NCBI RefSeq assembly: GCF_009363255.1
Contig: NZ_CP045318.1
Location: 3,151,501 to 3,215,500 of the forward strand
Source of the DNA: Roseivivax sp. THAF197b
GTDB taxonomy: Bacteria; Pseudomonadota; Alphaproteobacteria; Rhodobacterales; Rhodobacteraceae
Direction: 5' to 3'
Length of the DNA: 64,000 nucleotides
Positions 26,769-34,870 of the stretch are shown here, piece by piece. The notes beneath the pieces were generated by a model. The model had not been told where the DNA came from. It saw nothing but the letters and a program-made list of their open reading frames with translations, and ran no database searches. Every line of letters starts with the position of its first letter. Positions within the stretch are counted from its first letter, which is position 1. Made by a program: the position numbers and the translations under genes.

Positions 26769-28457
26769 ATGGCACATGACGGTCAGGACCTGACACTCAC
26801 CGGCAGCGCGGTACTGCCCGACCTCCTCGCGCTCACCAAGGCTGCCGTTCCCGCCGCCGAGGCGGTTCGGGACCTCGCGAAGGAAGCGCTGGCCGCACGG
26901 GTCAGCGAAGACGGCCGCGTTTCGGGCGCGCTGATCGACCGCGACCAGACCGCCGCACACGGCTTTGCCTGGCTCGCCACCTACGTGGAGGCGCTACGCG
27001 AGATGCAGCGCTGGGCCGAAGCGCTGCAATCGGAAGGCAATTTCGGCGAGGTCGAGCAGCTTCTGCACCAGATCGCCTTCGGCGAGTACCTGCACCAGAT
27101 CGCGGGCGGCATCCCGATGAACCAGGGCGAGGTCTTCCGCCTGGCCGAGCTGGGCCTGGGCTGGACCGCGCTCGCCTCCTTCCAGGAGCCCGCCATTCAG
27201 TCCCTGATGGCCGAGGGCAACACCGCCGCTGCCCGGATGCGTCTGGTCGAGCTGATGCGCGAACGTTCCGCCGAAATTACGGTGGGCCGCTCGGGCCTCG
27301 ATGAAGAACTGGAGATGATCCGCGAACAATTCGCGCGCTACGCCGCCGACAAGGTCGCGCCTCACGCCCATGAATGGCACCTCAAGGACGAGCTCATCCC
27401 GATGGAGATCATCGAGGAGCTGTCCGAAATGGGCGTCTTCGGCCTGACCATCCCCGAGGAATTCGGCGGCCTTGGCATGTCGAAAGCGTCGATGTGCGTC
27501 GTCTCCGAGGAGCTGTCGCGCGGCTATATCGGTGTCGGATCACTCGGCACCCGCTCCGAGATCGCGGCGGAACTGGTGATCGCGGGCGGCACGCCTGAGC
27601 AGAAGGAAAAGTGGCTGCCTGGGCTCGCCTCGGGTGAAATCCTGCCGACCGCCGTCTTCACCGAACCGAATACCGGCTCTGACCTGGGTTCGCTGCGCAC
27701 GAAGGCCACCAAGGACGAGAATGGCGATTGGATCCTGAACGGCAACAAGACCTGGATCACCCATGCCGCGCGCACTCATGTGATGACCGTGCTCGCGCGC
27801 TCGGTGCCGGGGACGGACAATTACAAGGGCCTGTCGATGTTCCTGGCGGAGAAGACGCCCGGCACGGACGAGGCGCCCTGGCAGGATCCCGGCATTTCGG
27901 GTGGTGAGATCGAAGTGCTCGGCTATCGCGGGATGAAGGAATACACCGTCAATTTCGACGACTTCAAAGTGAAGGGCGAGAACCTTCTGGGCGGCGAAGA
28001 GGGCAAGGGCTTCAAGCAGCTTATGGAGACCTTTGAAAGCGCCCGCATCCAGACCGCCGCACGGGCCATCGGGGTTGCGCAGAACGCGCTCGACGTGGGC
28101 ATGAAATATGCCGAGGACCGCAAGCAATTCGGCCGCTCCATCGTCGAGTTCCCGCGTGTGGCCTCAAAGCTCGCCATGATGGCCGTTGAGATCATGGTGG
28201 CGCGTCAGCTCACCTATTTCTCCGCCCGCGAAAAGGATCAGGGCCGCCGTTGCGACATCGAGGCGGGCATGGCCAAGCTTCTGGGCGCCCGCGTCGCTTG
28301 GGCCGCAGCGGACAACGCGCTGCAGATCCATGGCGGCAACGGCTTCGCGCTGGAATATCCCGTGAGCCGCATCCTCTGCGATGCGCGCATTCTCAACATC
28401 TTCGAGGGTGCGGGCGAAATTCAGGCGCAGGTCATCGCGCGGCGCCTGCTGGGGTAA
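26769..28457 (+). CDS. mcd: methylsuccinyl-CoA dehydrogenase (ethylmalonyl-CoA pathway)
   Basis: A 562-residue acyl-CoA dehydrogenase with an extra N-terminal domain of about 170 residues (LLHQIAFGEYLHQIAGGIPM) that ordinary 380-residue enzymes lack. This extended form is the hallmark of Mcd, which oxidises (2S)-methylsuccinyl-CoA to mesaconyl-CoA during acetyl-CoA assimilation. The dehydrogenase core shows FGLTIPEEFGGLGMS, TAVFTEPNTGSDLGSL, WILNGNKTWITHAAR and GGNGFALEYPVSRI. The ATG at 26769 follows AAGGA. Other long-form acyl-CoA dehydrogenases exist, so the call rests on domain layout, length and lineage. phaA and phaB occur later in the window. Confidence 0.88.
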   Translation: MAHDGQDLTLTGSAVLPDLLALTKAAVPAAEAVRDLAKEALAARVSEDGRVSGALIDRDQTAAHGFAWLATYVEALREMQRWAEALQSEGNFGEVEQLLHQIAFGEYLHQIAGGIPMNQGEVFRLAELGLGWTALASFQEPAIQSLMAEGNTAAARMRLVELMRERSAEITVGRSGLDEELEMIREQFARYAADKVAPHAHEWHLKDELIPMEIIEELSEMGVFGLTIPEEFGGLGMSKASMCVVSEELSRGYIGVGSLGTRSEIAAELVIAGGTPEQKEKWLPGLASGEILPTAVFTEPNTGSDLGSLRTKATKDENGDWILNGNKTWITHAARTHVMTVLARSVPGTDNYKGLSMFLAEKTPGTDEAPWQDPGISGGEIEVLGYRGMKEYTVNFDDFKVKGENLLGGEEGKGFKQLMETFESARIQTAARAIGVAQNALDVGMKYAEDRKQFGRSIVEFPRVASKLAMMAVEIMVARQLTYFSAREKDQGRRCDIEAGMAKLLGARVAWAAADNALQIHGGNGFALEYPVSRILCDARILNIFEGAGEIQAQVIARRLLG

Positions 28458-28483
28458 CCGCCCCTCCAAGGCGCGCAATATTC

Positions 28484-28520
28484 GGCCCTGATCGGCGTTT
28501 GACCGGTCAGGGCCTTTTCT
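28484..28520 (+). terminator. mcd terminator
   Basis: GGCCCTGA (28484-28491) pairs with TCAGGGCC (28507-28514), followed by TTTTCTTT, 27 bases after the mcd stop. Confidence 0.75.
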
Positions 28521-28568
28521 TTCCAGCGTCCCCGTTGCAGGTTCCGGCACAGGCAAAGGGAGCTTGCG

Positions 28569-30032
28569 ATGTTTCTCGGGATCGATATCGGCACATCCGG
28601 CGTCAAGGTCTGCCTGATCGACGCGGGCACCCGCGTCCTGGGCGATGCGACCGCGCCCCTTTCGATTTCCCATCCGCAGCCCGGTTGGTCCGAGCAGACG
28701 CCCGAAGATTGGTGGCGTGCCGTCGTCTCCGCCACGCGCGAGGTTCTGGAGGCGCATCCCGGTGCGGCGGACAAGATCGAGGGCATCGGCCTTTCGGGGC
28801 AGATGCATGGCGCGGTGCTTCTCGATTCCGCACGCGAGGTGATCCGCCCCGCAATCCTGTGGAATGATGGCCGGTCCGAGGCTCAATGCGCGGAGATCGC
28901 AGCCCAGGATGCGGGCCTTGCCGAAATCGCGGGCGTGCGCCCGATGGCCGGGTTTACCGCGCCGAAACTCAAATGGCTCGCGCAGCACGAACCCGCCGCC
29001 CATGCCCGCATCGCGCATGTGCTGCTTCCGAAGGACTGGATCGGGATGCGGCTGCATGGCGGGCTCGTCACGGATCCCTCTGATGCCGCCGGCACGTTCT
29101 GGTTCGATCAGGCGAAGGGGACCTGGTCGAAGGCGCTTTGTGCTGCGACCGATACCGATATTCGCTGGCTGCCGGAGTTGCGCGCGGGCAACGAGATCGC
29201 GGGTGCGTTGACGCCCGAGGCGGCGCAGGCGCTTGGCCTGCCCGCAGGCGTGTCCGTCGCAGCTGGGGCCGGTGATGCTGCGGCAGGCGCGGTCGCCATC
29301 GGTGCGATCCGCGAAGGGATGGGCTTCATCTCGCTCGGCACGTCGGGCCAGGTCTTCCTGCCGACCACCACCTACCGCGCGGCCCCCGAGGCAGGCGTGC
29401 ATTCCTTTGCCCACACGGTGCCGGGTCTCTGGTTCCAGATGGCCGCCATCCTGAACGGTGCACGGCCCATGAGCTGGTTTGCCGATGTCGCGCAGGCGCC
29501 CATCGCGACGCTTTTGGACGAGGCGGCCGCTGTGTCGGTCGACCGGCTGCCGCTGTTTCTGCCCTATCTCACGGGCGAGCGCACGCCGCATGGCGACACC
29601 GACATCCGCGCAGGCTTCTACGGGCTCGCGAATGGCACGGGTCGTGCCGAGATGATGCGTGCCGTGCTGGATGCGATCGCCATGAGCCTTGCAGATGCGA
29701 CGGACGCCATCGCCAGCGCCACGCCCCTGCCCGACGCCATGCTGACGCTGGGCGGCGGGGCGCGCAGCGATCTGCTCCTGCAGACCATCGCCGATGCGAC
29801 CGGGCTGACGCTGGAGCGGGGTGAGAAGGCCGAGATCGGTCCTGCCTACGGCGCGGCCTTGCTCGGTGCCTCGGCTGCGGGCGCGGGAGCGATGGAGACA
29901 CTGGTCCGCCGTCCCGAGGTGATCGCACGGTTCACCCCGTCCGAGGCCGGTGCGGCGCGGCTCGCGCCCCGGCTCGACGCCTATCGCGCGCTCTATCAGG
30001 CGCTGAAGCCGGTCAGCCGGATGGCGTATTGA
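28569..30032 (+). CDS. xylB: xylulokinase
   Basis: A 487-residue FGGY-family carbohydrate kinase. The N-terminal ATPase fold starts MFLGIDIGTSGVKVCLID, with GLSGQMHGAVL and AILWNDGRS, which fit xylulokinase rather than glycerol kinase. The C-terminal domain has FISLGTSGQVF, YLTGERTPHGD and LTLGGGARSDLLLQ. It phosphorylates D-xylulose to feed the pentose phosphate pathway. No xylose isomerase, sugar transporter or regulator is next to it, so it may serve xylulose or a related ketose from another route. A bidirectional terminator follows. Confidence 0.93.
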   Translation: MFLGIDIGTSGVKVCLIDAGTRVLGDATAPLSISHPQPGWSEQTPEDWWRAVVSATREVLEAHPGAADKIEGIGLSGQMHGAVLLDSAREVIRPAILWNDGRSEAQCAEIAAQDAGLAEIAGVRPMAGFTAPKLKWLAQHEPAAHARIAHVLLPKDWIGMRLHGGLVTDPSDAAGTFWFDQAKGTWSKALCAATDTDIRWLPELRAGNEIAGALTPEAAQALGLPAGVSVAAGAGDAAAGAVAIGAIREGMGFISLGTSGQVFLPTTTYRAAPEAGVHSFAHTVPGLWFQMAAILNGARPMSWFADVAQAPIATLLDEAAAVSVDRLPLFLPYLTGERTPHGDTDIRAGFYGLANGTGRAEMMRAVLDAIAMSLADATDAIASATPLPDAMLTLGGGARSDLLLQTIADATGLTLERGEKAEIGPAYGAALLGASAAGAGAMETLVRRPEVIARFTPSEAGAARLAPRLDAYRALYQALKPVSRMAY

Positions 30033-30051
30033 GTGGCCCGACCCTCCAATG

Positions 30052-30085
30052 AAAAACGCCGGTCCGAAAGAGGACCGGCGTTTCC
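30052..30085. terminator. bidirectional terminator between xylB and iorB
   Basis: AAACGCCGGTCC (30054-30065) and GGACCGGCGTTT (30072-30083) form a perfect 12-bp stem with a 6-base loop. A runs before and T runs after let it serve xylB from the left and iorB from the right. Confidence 0.8.
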
Positions 30086-30106
30086 CGAAACAGCGTTAGT
30101 TTCGCG

Positions 30107-32263
30107 TCACGACACCATCGGCAGATCCCGCGGCGCCTCACCCTTGAGCGCGCGCCAGGCATTGGCCACGGCAGGCGCGATGGGCGGGGTGCCCGGCTCG
30201 CCGATACCCGTGGGATCGGCATCGGAGGCGATGATCGCCACCTCGACCTCCGGCATCTCGGTGATCCGCAGCATCCGGTATGTGTCGAAGTTGCGCTCCT
30301 CTACGACCCCGCCTTCGCCCAGCGTCAGCGTGTTGAAAAGCGCGGAGCCAAGGCCGTAGCCCAGACCGCCCTCGATTTGCGCGCGGATGACGTTCGGATT
30401 GACCGCGATGCCGCAATCGACCGCGACCCAGACCTTGTGCACGCGCGGCTCGCCGCGATCGTCGGAGACTTCCGCGATCATCGCGCAATAGGTCGAGAAG
30501 GATTCGTGCAGCGCGACCCCGTAGGCACGGTCGCCCTTCACCCGTTCACCGTCCCAACCGGCCATCTCGGCCACGCGCTCCAGCACGGCGCGGTCGCGAC
30601 CGGCATCGTCCTTGAGAAGATCGAGACGGCCCTGAACGGCATCCTTGCCTGCCTTTTCGAGAAGCTCGTCGAGGAAGACCTCGGTCGCGTAGGCGGTGTG
30701 GGTATGGCCGACCGAGCGCCACCACAGAACGGGCACGCCGGTTTCCATCTTCACCCAATCGACCGTCAGGTTGGGCAGGTCATAGGGCATCTTGGTCGAT
30801 CCTTCATAGGAGGTGGGATCCTCCGGGTTGCCCTGATCGAGCATGGTGCCGTTGATGATCGACTGGTTCACGATCCGGTTTTCCCAGCCGACGATATTGC
30901 CCTCGGCATCGAGCCCGCCGCGCAGCTTGTGCACGGTCATCGGACGGTAGAAGCCGCCGGTCATGTCGTCTTCGCGGGTCCAGATCAGCTTCCAGGCGCC
31001 ATCGCCGCCTGCTGCCTTTGCGATTTCGGCGATCTCGGAGCCGATCTGAGGGATGGTCTGCGCACGGCGTCCGAAAGAGCCACCGGCATACATGACGTTC
31101 ATCGTGACGTTTTCGGCATCAAGGCCCAGCGTCTGCACCACCGCGCCCTTGTCGAAGCCCGGGAATTGCGCACCCATCCAGATCTCCGCCGCGCCGTCGC
31201 GGACTTCCAGGACGGCATCCATGGGCTCGAGCGTGGCATGGGCGAGATAGGGGAAGCTGAACTCCGCCTCGTGCATCGTCTCGGCGCCGTCGATGGCTGA
31301 GGCGCTGTCGCCCGTCTCCTCGACGACGAGGCCCGGCGATTGTGCGGCATCGCGAAAGGTTTGCAGGATCTCGGCAGAACTGCGCGTCTCCGCCTCCGAC
31401 ATGTCCCATTCGACGGAAAGCGCATTGCGTCCCTTGATCGCCGCGGCGGTGGAGGTGGCGTAGACCGCCACACCTTGCGGGATCTGGCGTACGGCCGTGA
31501 CACCGCGCACCTTCTCGGCCTCGGTCGCATCGAAACTGGCGACCTTGGCCCCCATCACGTCCGGGTGGCGCACCACGACGTATTCCATGCCCTCGCGATA
31601 GACATCCATCGTGAAGGTCGCGGTGCCGGTCGATTTCGCCCGACTGTCGACCTTGGGCATGTCCGTGCCGATGTAGGTGAATTCCGAGGGGTTCTTGACC
31701 GCAGGCTCCACCGGCACGTCCTGTCGCGCGGCAGCCTCGGCGAGATCGCCGAAGGTCGCGGTCTGTCCCGATGCCTCGTGGCTGAGAACGCCCTGCGCCA
31801 CGGTGATGCCCGACGCATCGACGCCCCATTCCTCGGCTGCGGCGGCGACGAGCATGGCGCGCGCGGCGGCCCCCGCCTGGCGCATCTGCATCCAGCTATT
31901 GGCCATGGCGGTCGAACCACCCGTGCCCTGAAGACCGAAGAAGAGGTTCTTGTAGAGCTCGTTATTGGCAGGCGCGCTTTCGACGCGCATCTGGTCCCAG
32001 CTCGCATCCATCTCTTCGGCGACGAGCGTGGCAAGGCCCGTATAGGGCCCCTGCCCGAACTCGATATGCTTGCAGATGAAGGTCACGGTGTTGTCGGGAG
32101 CCACACGCACGAAGGCGTTGGGGGCGAAGGTGCCCTCTGCGGCCTCTCCGGTCGTCATGACGGCGGCGGCGCCCGATTGCGCGCGGCCCTTCATCGGCAG
32201 CGTCAGGCCGATCACGAGGCCCGCGGAGGAGGCCAGGAATTGACGGCGGGTTTGGGTGTTCAT
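30107..32263 (-). CDS. iorB: molybdopterin subunit of an isoquinoline 1-oxidoreductase-type Mo hydroxylase
   Basis: A 718-residue Mo-cofactor subunit with a Tat signal (NTQTRRQFLASSAG), so the enzyme acts in the periplasm. Typical motifs are YAGGSFGRRAQ, LWWRSVGHTHTAYATE and the C-terminal IGEPGTPPIAPAVANA carrying the catalytic glutamate. The two-gene IorA/IorB type lacks a FAD subunit and is expected to pass electrons to a cytochrome. The ATG is coupled to iorA: iorA ends 3 bases before and supplies GGAGG. The natural substrate (an N-heterocycle or aldehyde) cannot be told from sequence. Confidence 0.9.
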   Translation of the reverse strand: MNTQTRRQFLASSAGLVIGLTLPMKGRAQSGAAAVMTTGEAAEGTFAPNAFVRVAPDNTVTFICKHIEFGQGPYTGLATLVAEEMDASWDQMRVESAPANNELYKNLFFGLQGTGGSTAMANSWMQMRQAGAAARAMLVAAAAEEWGVDASGITVAQGVLSHEASGQTATFGDLAEAAARQDVPVEPAVKNPSEFTYIGTDMPKVDSRAKSTGTATFTMDVYREGMEYVVVRHPDVMGAKVASFDATEAEKVRGVTAVRQIPQGVAVYATSTAAAIKGRNALSVEWDMSEAETRSSAEILQTFRDAAQSPGLVVEETGDSASAIDGAETMHEAEFSFPYLAHATLEPMDAVLEVRDGAAEIWMGAQFPGFDKGAVVQTLGLDAENVTMNVMYAGGSFGRRAQTIPQIGSEIAEIAKAAGGDGAWKLIWTREDDMTGGFYRPMTVHKLRGGLDAEGNIVGWENRIVNQSIINGTMLDQGNPEDPTSYEGSTKMPYDLPNLTVDWVKMETGVPVLWWRSVGHTHTAYATEVFLDELLEKAGKDAVQGRLDLLKDDAGRDRAVLERVAEMAGWDGERVKGDRAYGVALHESFSTYCAMIAEVSDDRGEPRVHKVWVAVDCGIAVNPNVIRAQIEGGLGYGLGSALFNTLTLGEGGVVEERNFDTYRMLRITEMPEVEVAIIASDADPTGIGEPGTPPIAPAVANAWRALKGEAPRDLPMVS

Positions 32264-32266
32264 GGC

Positions 32267-32725
32267 TCAGCCCTCCAGCGTGTCGGCGGCGTCGTGGATT
32301 GCGGCGCGGATGCGGGTATAGGTCGCGCAGCGGCAGACATTGCCCCACATCGCGTTGTCGATATCGGCATCCGACGGCTTCGGCGTGTCGCGCAGAAGGG
32401 CTGTCGCGCTCATCACCTGGCCCGACTGGCACCAGCCGCATTGCGGCACGTCGATCGCGGTCCAGGCATCCTGCACCGCCTTCGCCTCGGGCCCGTCGAG
32501 CCCCTCGATCGTGGTGATCTCGGCACCGTCCAGCGTGCCGACCTGTGTCTGGCAGGATCGCACCGGCGCCCCGTCGAGCATGACCGTGCAGGCGCCGCAT
32601 TGCGCGATCCCGCAGCCGAACTTCGTACCCGTCAGACGCAGCTCGTCGCGCAGCGCCCAAAGAAGCGGCGTGTCATCATCGACGTCGAGCGTCACCGATT
32701 TCCCGTTCACCGTGAAGCTTGCCAT
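32267..32725 (-). CDS. iorA: 2Fe-2S subunit of the IorAB-type Mo hydroxylase
   Basis: A 152-residue iron-sulfur subunit. The first [2Fe-2S] site is [14 protein letters not shown] and the second is [11 protein letters not shown] with [11 protein letters not shown]. It has no export signal, as usual for IorA, which is carried out with Tat-bearing IorB. The start ATG 32725 has a clean AAGGAG site; longer upstream readings are rejected. It leads the two-gene unit and is divergent from tamA. Confidence 0.92.
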   Translation of the reverse strand: MASFTVNGKSVTLDVDDDTPLLWALRDELRLTGTKFGCGIAQCGACTVMLDGAPVRSCQTQVGTLDGAEITTIEGLDGPEAKAVQDAWTAIDVPQCGWCQSGQVMSATALLRDTPKPSDADIDNAMWGNVCRCATYTRIRAAIHDAADTLEG

Positions 32726-33055
32726 GTCATTCTCCTTGCTGAGAGGGTCGGGAGGACGCCGCGCGAGCGCACGTCTCGTCTGTCCCGAACCAAGTGAATC
32801 TGCTGATGTTCGGGCACCTAATGCGACGCCCGCGGGCTTCCATGCCTTTTCTGGCCGCGCAAGGTCTGCATTTCCGAAGCGGTCGCGTGCAGCATAGCAC
32901 AACCGTCGCCCCTCCGCGTCCGCTGGATGGCGCGATCATAACCGCCATCCACACTTTTCCGTGTGGCCAGGGTGCCGGGACGGTGGAAGCTTTTGTGTCC
33001 GGGCGCTAGGGTATGCGAGGATTTCGGACGGATTGTCCACGGGAGGAGACCTTAC
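32726..33055. other. 330-base divergent spacer between iorA and tamA
   Basis: No gene, tRNA or convincing hairpin is visible. It holds the ribosome-binding sites of iorA (AAGGAG near 32731-32736 on minus) and tamA (GGGAGGAG at 33041-33048 on plus). The promoters of both genes must lie here, but I cannot place -10/-35 boxes with confidence. Confidence 0.5.
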
Positions 33056-34870
33056 TTGTATCCCAGACGTATTATTCCCGGCATGCTCTGGGGCCTTGTG
33101 AGTTCCACCGCGCTTTCCCTGCCCGCTTTCGCGTTGAACGATATCGACATTCGCGTCGACGCCGCGTCGGAGGCCGACGAAGAAGAAATCGCGGCAGCGC
33201 TTGAGGCGGCCTCATCGCTGGTTGCGGGCGATGTCGAGGGGCTGGAGACGCCGCAGGAAGTCGCCGCCGCCGCCCTGTCGGATTATTCCAACGCGCTCGG
33301 CGTGCTTTATGATCGTGGCTATTACAGCGGCGTCGTGTCGGTGATGCTGGACGGGCGCGAGGTCTCGGACATAGAGCTTCTGGCCCTGCCCGACGCCTTC
33401 GGACGCGCCGTGATCCGGGTCGAGACCGGTCCGCGGTTCACCTTCCGGGAGGCCTCCATCGCGCCCGTGAACAGCGACACCGAACTGCCCGAGGGCTTCA
33501 CCCCCGGTGCGGTCGCCGAGACCGCAGTGGTGCGCAACGCCGTCTCCGCGACGATCGAGGGCTGGCGCCAGGACGGCTATGCCAAGGCCCGCACCGTCTC
33601 GGAGGAGGCCATCGCCTATCACGATGTGGCCGAACTCTCGGTGCGGATCGGCGTCGATCAGGGCCCGCGCGTGCGCTTCGGCGACATGATCATCGCGTCG
33701 GACAGCGCCGTGCGGCAATCGGCGCTGCGTCGGATCGCGGGCTTCCCCTCGGGCGAGCGGTTCGATCCCGACGATGTGCAGACCGTCACCGGCCGGTTGC
33801 GCGCCACGGGCGCCTTCTCGGCGGTCACGCTCAGCGAAGCGGAGACGGTCAATCCCGACGGCACCATGGACATGCGCCTCGAGGTCAGTGATCGCAAACC
33901 CCGCCGGATCGGCTTCGGTGCGGAATATTCCACGCTGGAAGGGGTGGGCTTCACGGCGTTCTGGCTGCACCGCAACATCTTCGGCGGGGCCGAACGTCTG
34001 CGCTTCGATGGATCGGTCTCCAATATCGGCACGGCGGAAAGCGGCATCGATTACGGTGTCTCGGCCCGTCTCGATATCCCGGCAATCTACGGCGCCGATA
34101 CGGATGGCTACCTGCTTGGCTCGCTGTCGCGCGAGGACGAGCCGACCTACATTTCGAACCGCGCCGAGGTCGAGGTCGGCGTGACCCGCATCCTCAACGA
34201 CCGATACACGGCCGAGCTGGGCCTGGGCCTGTCCTATTCGGAAACCGAAGACGACCTCGGCAATCGCGAGTTCCTGCTGCTCACGCTTCCCGCGACCCTG
34301 ACCTATGACGTCCGCTCGGACGAGCTGAACCCACGCCAGGGCTATTTCGCAACCGCCACTGCCACGCCGTTCTACGGCCTTACCGGCACCGAGAGCGGCA
34401 TGAAATTCGACTTCGATGCGCGCGCCTATCTGGGTTTCGGCAAGGGCGATCCGACCGTCGCGGCATTCCGGCTCCAGCTCGGCTCCGTCGTGGGGCCGGA
34501 TGAGGAAAGCGCCCCGCCCGACTTTCTCTATACCTCGGGCGGCGGCGGTACGGTGCGCGGCCAGCCCTATCAATCGCTCGCGGTCGATCTGGGCAATGGC
34601 GACGAGATCGGGGGGCGCAGCTTCCTCGGCCTGTCGAGCGAATTGCGCCAGGACGTGACCGATTCCATCGGCGTCGTGGCCTTCTACGACGCGGGCTATA
34701 TCGGCGCCGAAAGCTTCTATGACGGCTCGGGCGAATGGCATTCGGGCGCAGGCCTGGGCGTGCGTTACCAGACGGGCATTGGCCCGATCCGCTTCGATAT
34801 CGCCACCCCCGTGGGCGGCGAGACGAGCGACGGCATTCAAATCTACATCGGAATCGGACAAGCCTTTTGA
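33056..34870 (+). CDS. tamA: outer-membrane translocation/assembly protein TamA
   Basis: A 604-codon Omp85-family protein. A signal peptide follows the proposed TTG start at 33056 (YPRRIIPGMLWGLVSSTALS), which has GGGAGGAG 7 bases upstream; the longer reading has no such site. POTRA domains occupy about residues 30-270 (FGRAVIRVETGPRFTFREA), and the beta-barrel runs from about 290 to the C-terminal phenylalanine (QIYIGIGQAF), the outer-membrane targeting residue. With TamB it moves lipids or assembles envelope proteins. The next gene starts on the final bases of its stop. Confidence 0.93.
   Translation: MYPRRIIPGMLWGLVSSTALSLPAFALNDIDIRVDAASEADEEEIAAALEAASSLVAGDVEGLETPQEVAAAALSDYSNALGVLYDRGYYSGVVSVMLDGREVSDIELLALPDAFGRAVIRVETGPRFTFREASIAPVNSDTELPEGFTPGAVAETAVVRNAVSATIEGWRQDGYAKARTVSEEAIAYHDVAELSVRIGVDQGPRVRFGDMIIASDSAVRQSALRRIAGFPSGERFDPDDVQTVTGRLRATGAFSAVTLSEAETVNPDGTMDMRLEVSDRKPRRIGFGAEYSTLEGVGFTAFWLHRNIFGGAERLRFDGSVSNIGTAESGIDYGVSARLDIPAIYGADTDGYLLGSLSREDEPTYISNRAEVEVGVTRILNDRYTAELGLGLSYSETEDDLGNREFLLLTLPATLTYDVRSDELNPRQGYFATATATPFYGLTGTESGMKFDFDARAYLGFGKGDPTVAAFRLQLGSVVGPDEESAPPDFLYTSGGGGTVRGQPYQSLAVDLGNGDEIGGRSFLGLSSELRQDVTDSIGVVAFYDAGYIGAESFYDGSGEWHSGAGLGVRYQTGIGPIRFDIATPVGGETSDGIQIYIGIGQAF

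Noticed and set aside
28473..28484. Second copy of the 12-mer GCGCAATATTCG also found upstream of mcd at 26670
   Set aside because: Over a hundred 12-mer pairs are expected by chance in 64 kb, and this copy falls next to the mcd terminator, so I do not call it an operator.
28164..29591. A 475-codon minus-strand frame across mcd and xylB
   Set aside because: It runs through a clear terminator between two genes and has no recognisable domain.
32726..33055. Extended TamA N terminus starting at 32963
   Set aside because: The extra 31 residues precede any ribosome-binding site and would bury the signal peptide; the TTG at 33056 has GGGAGGAG at the right distance.
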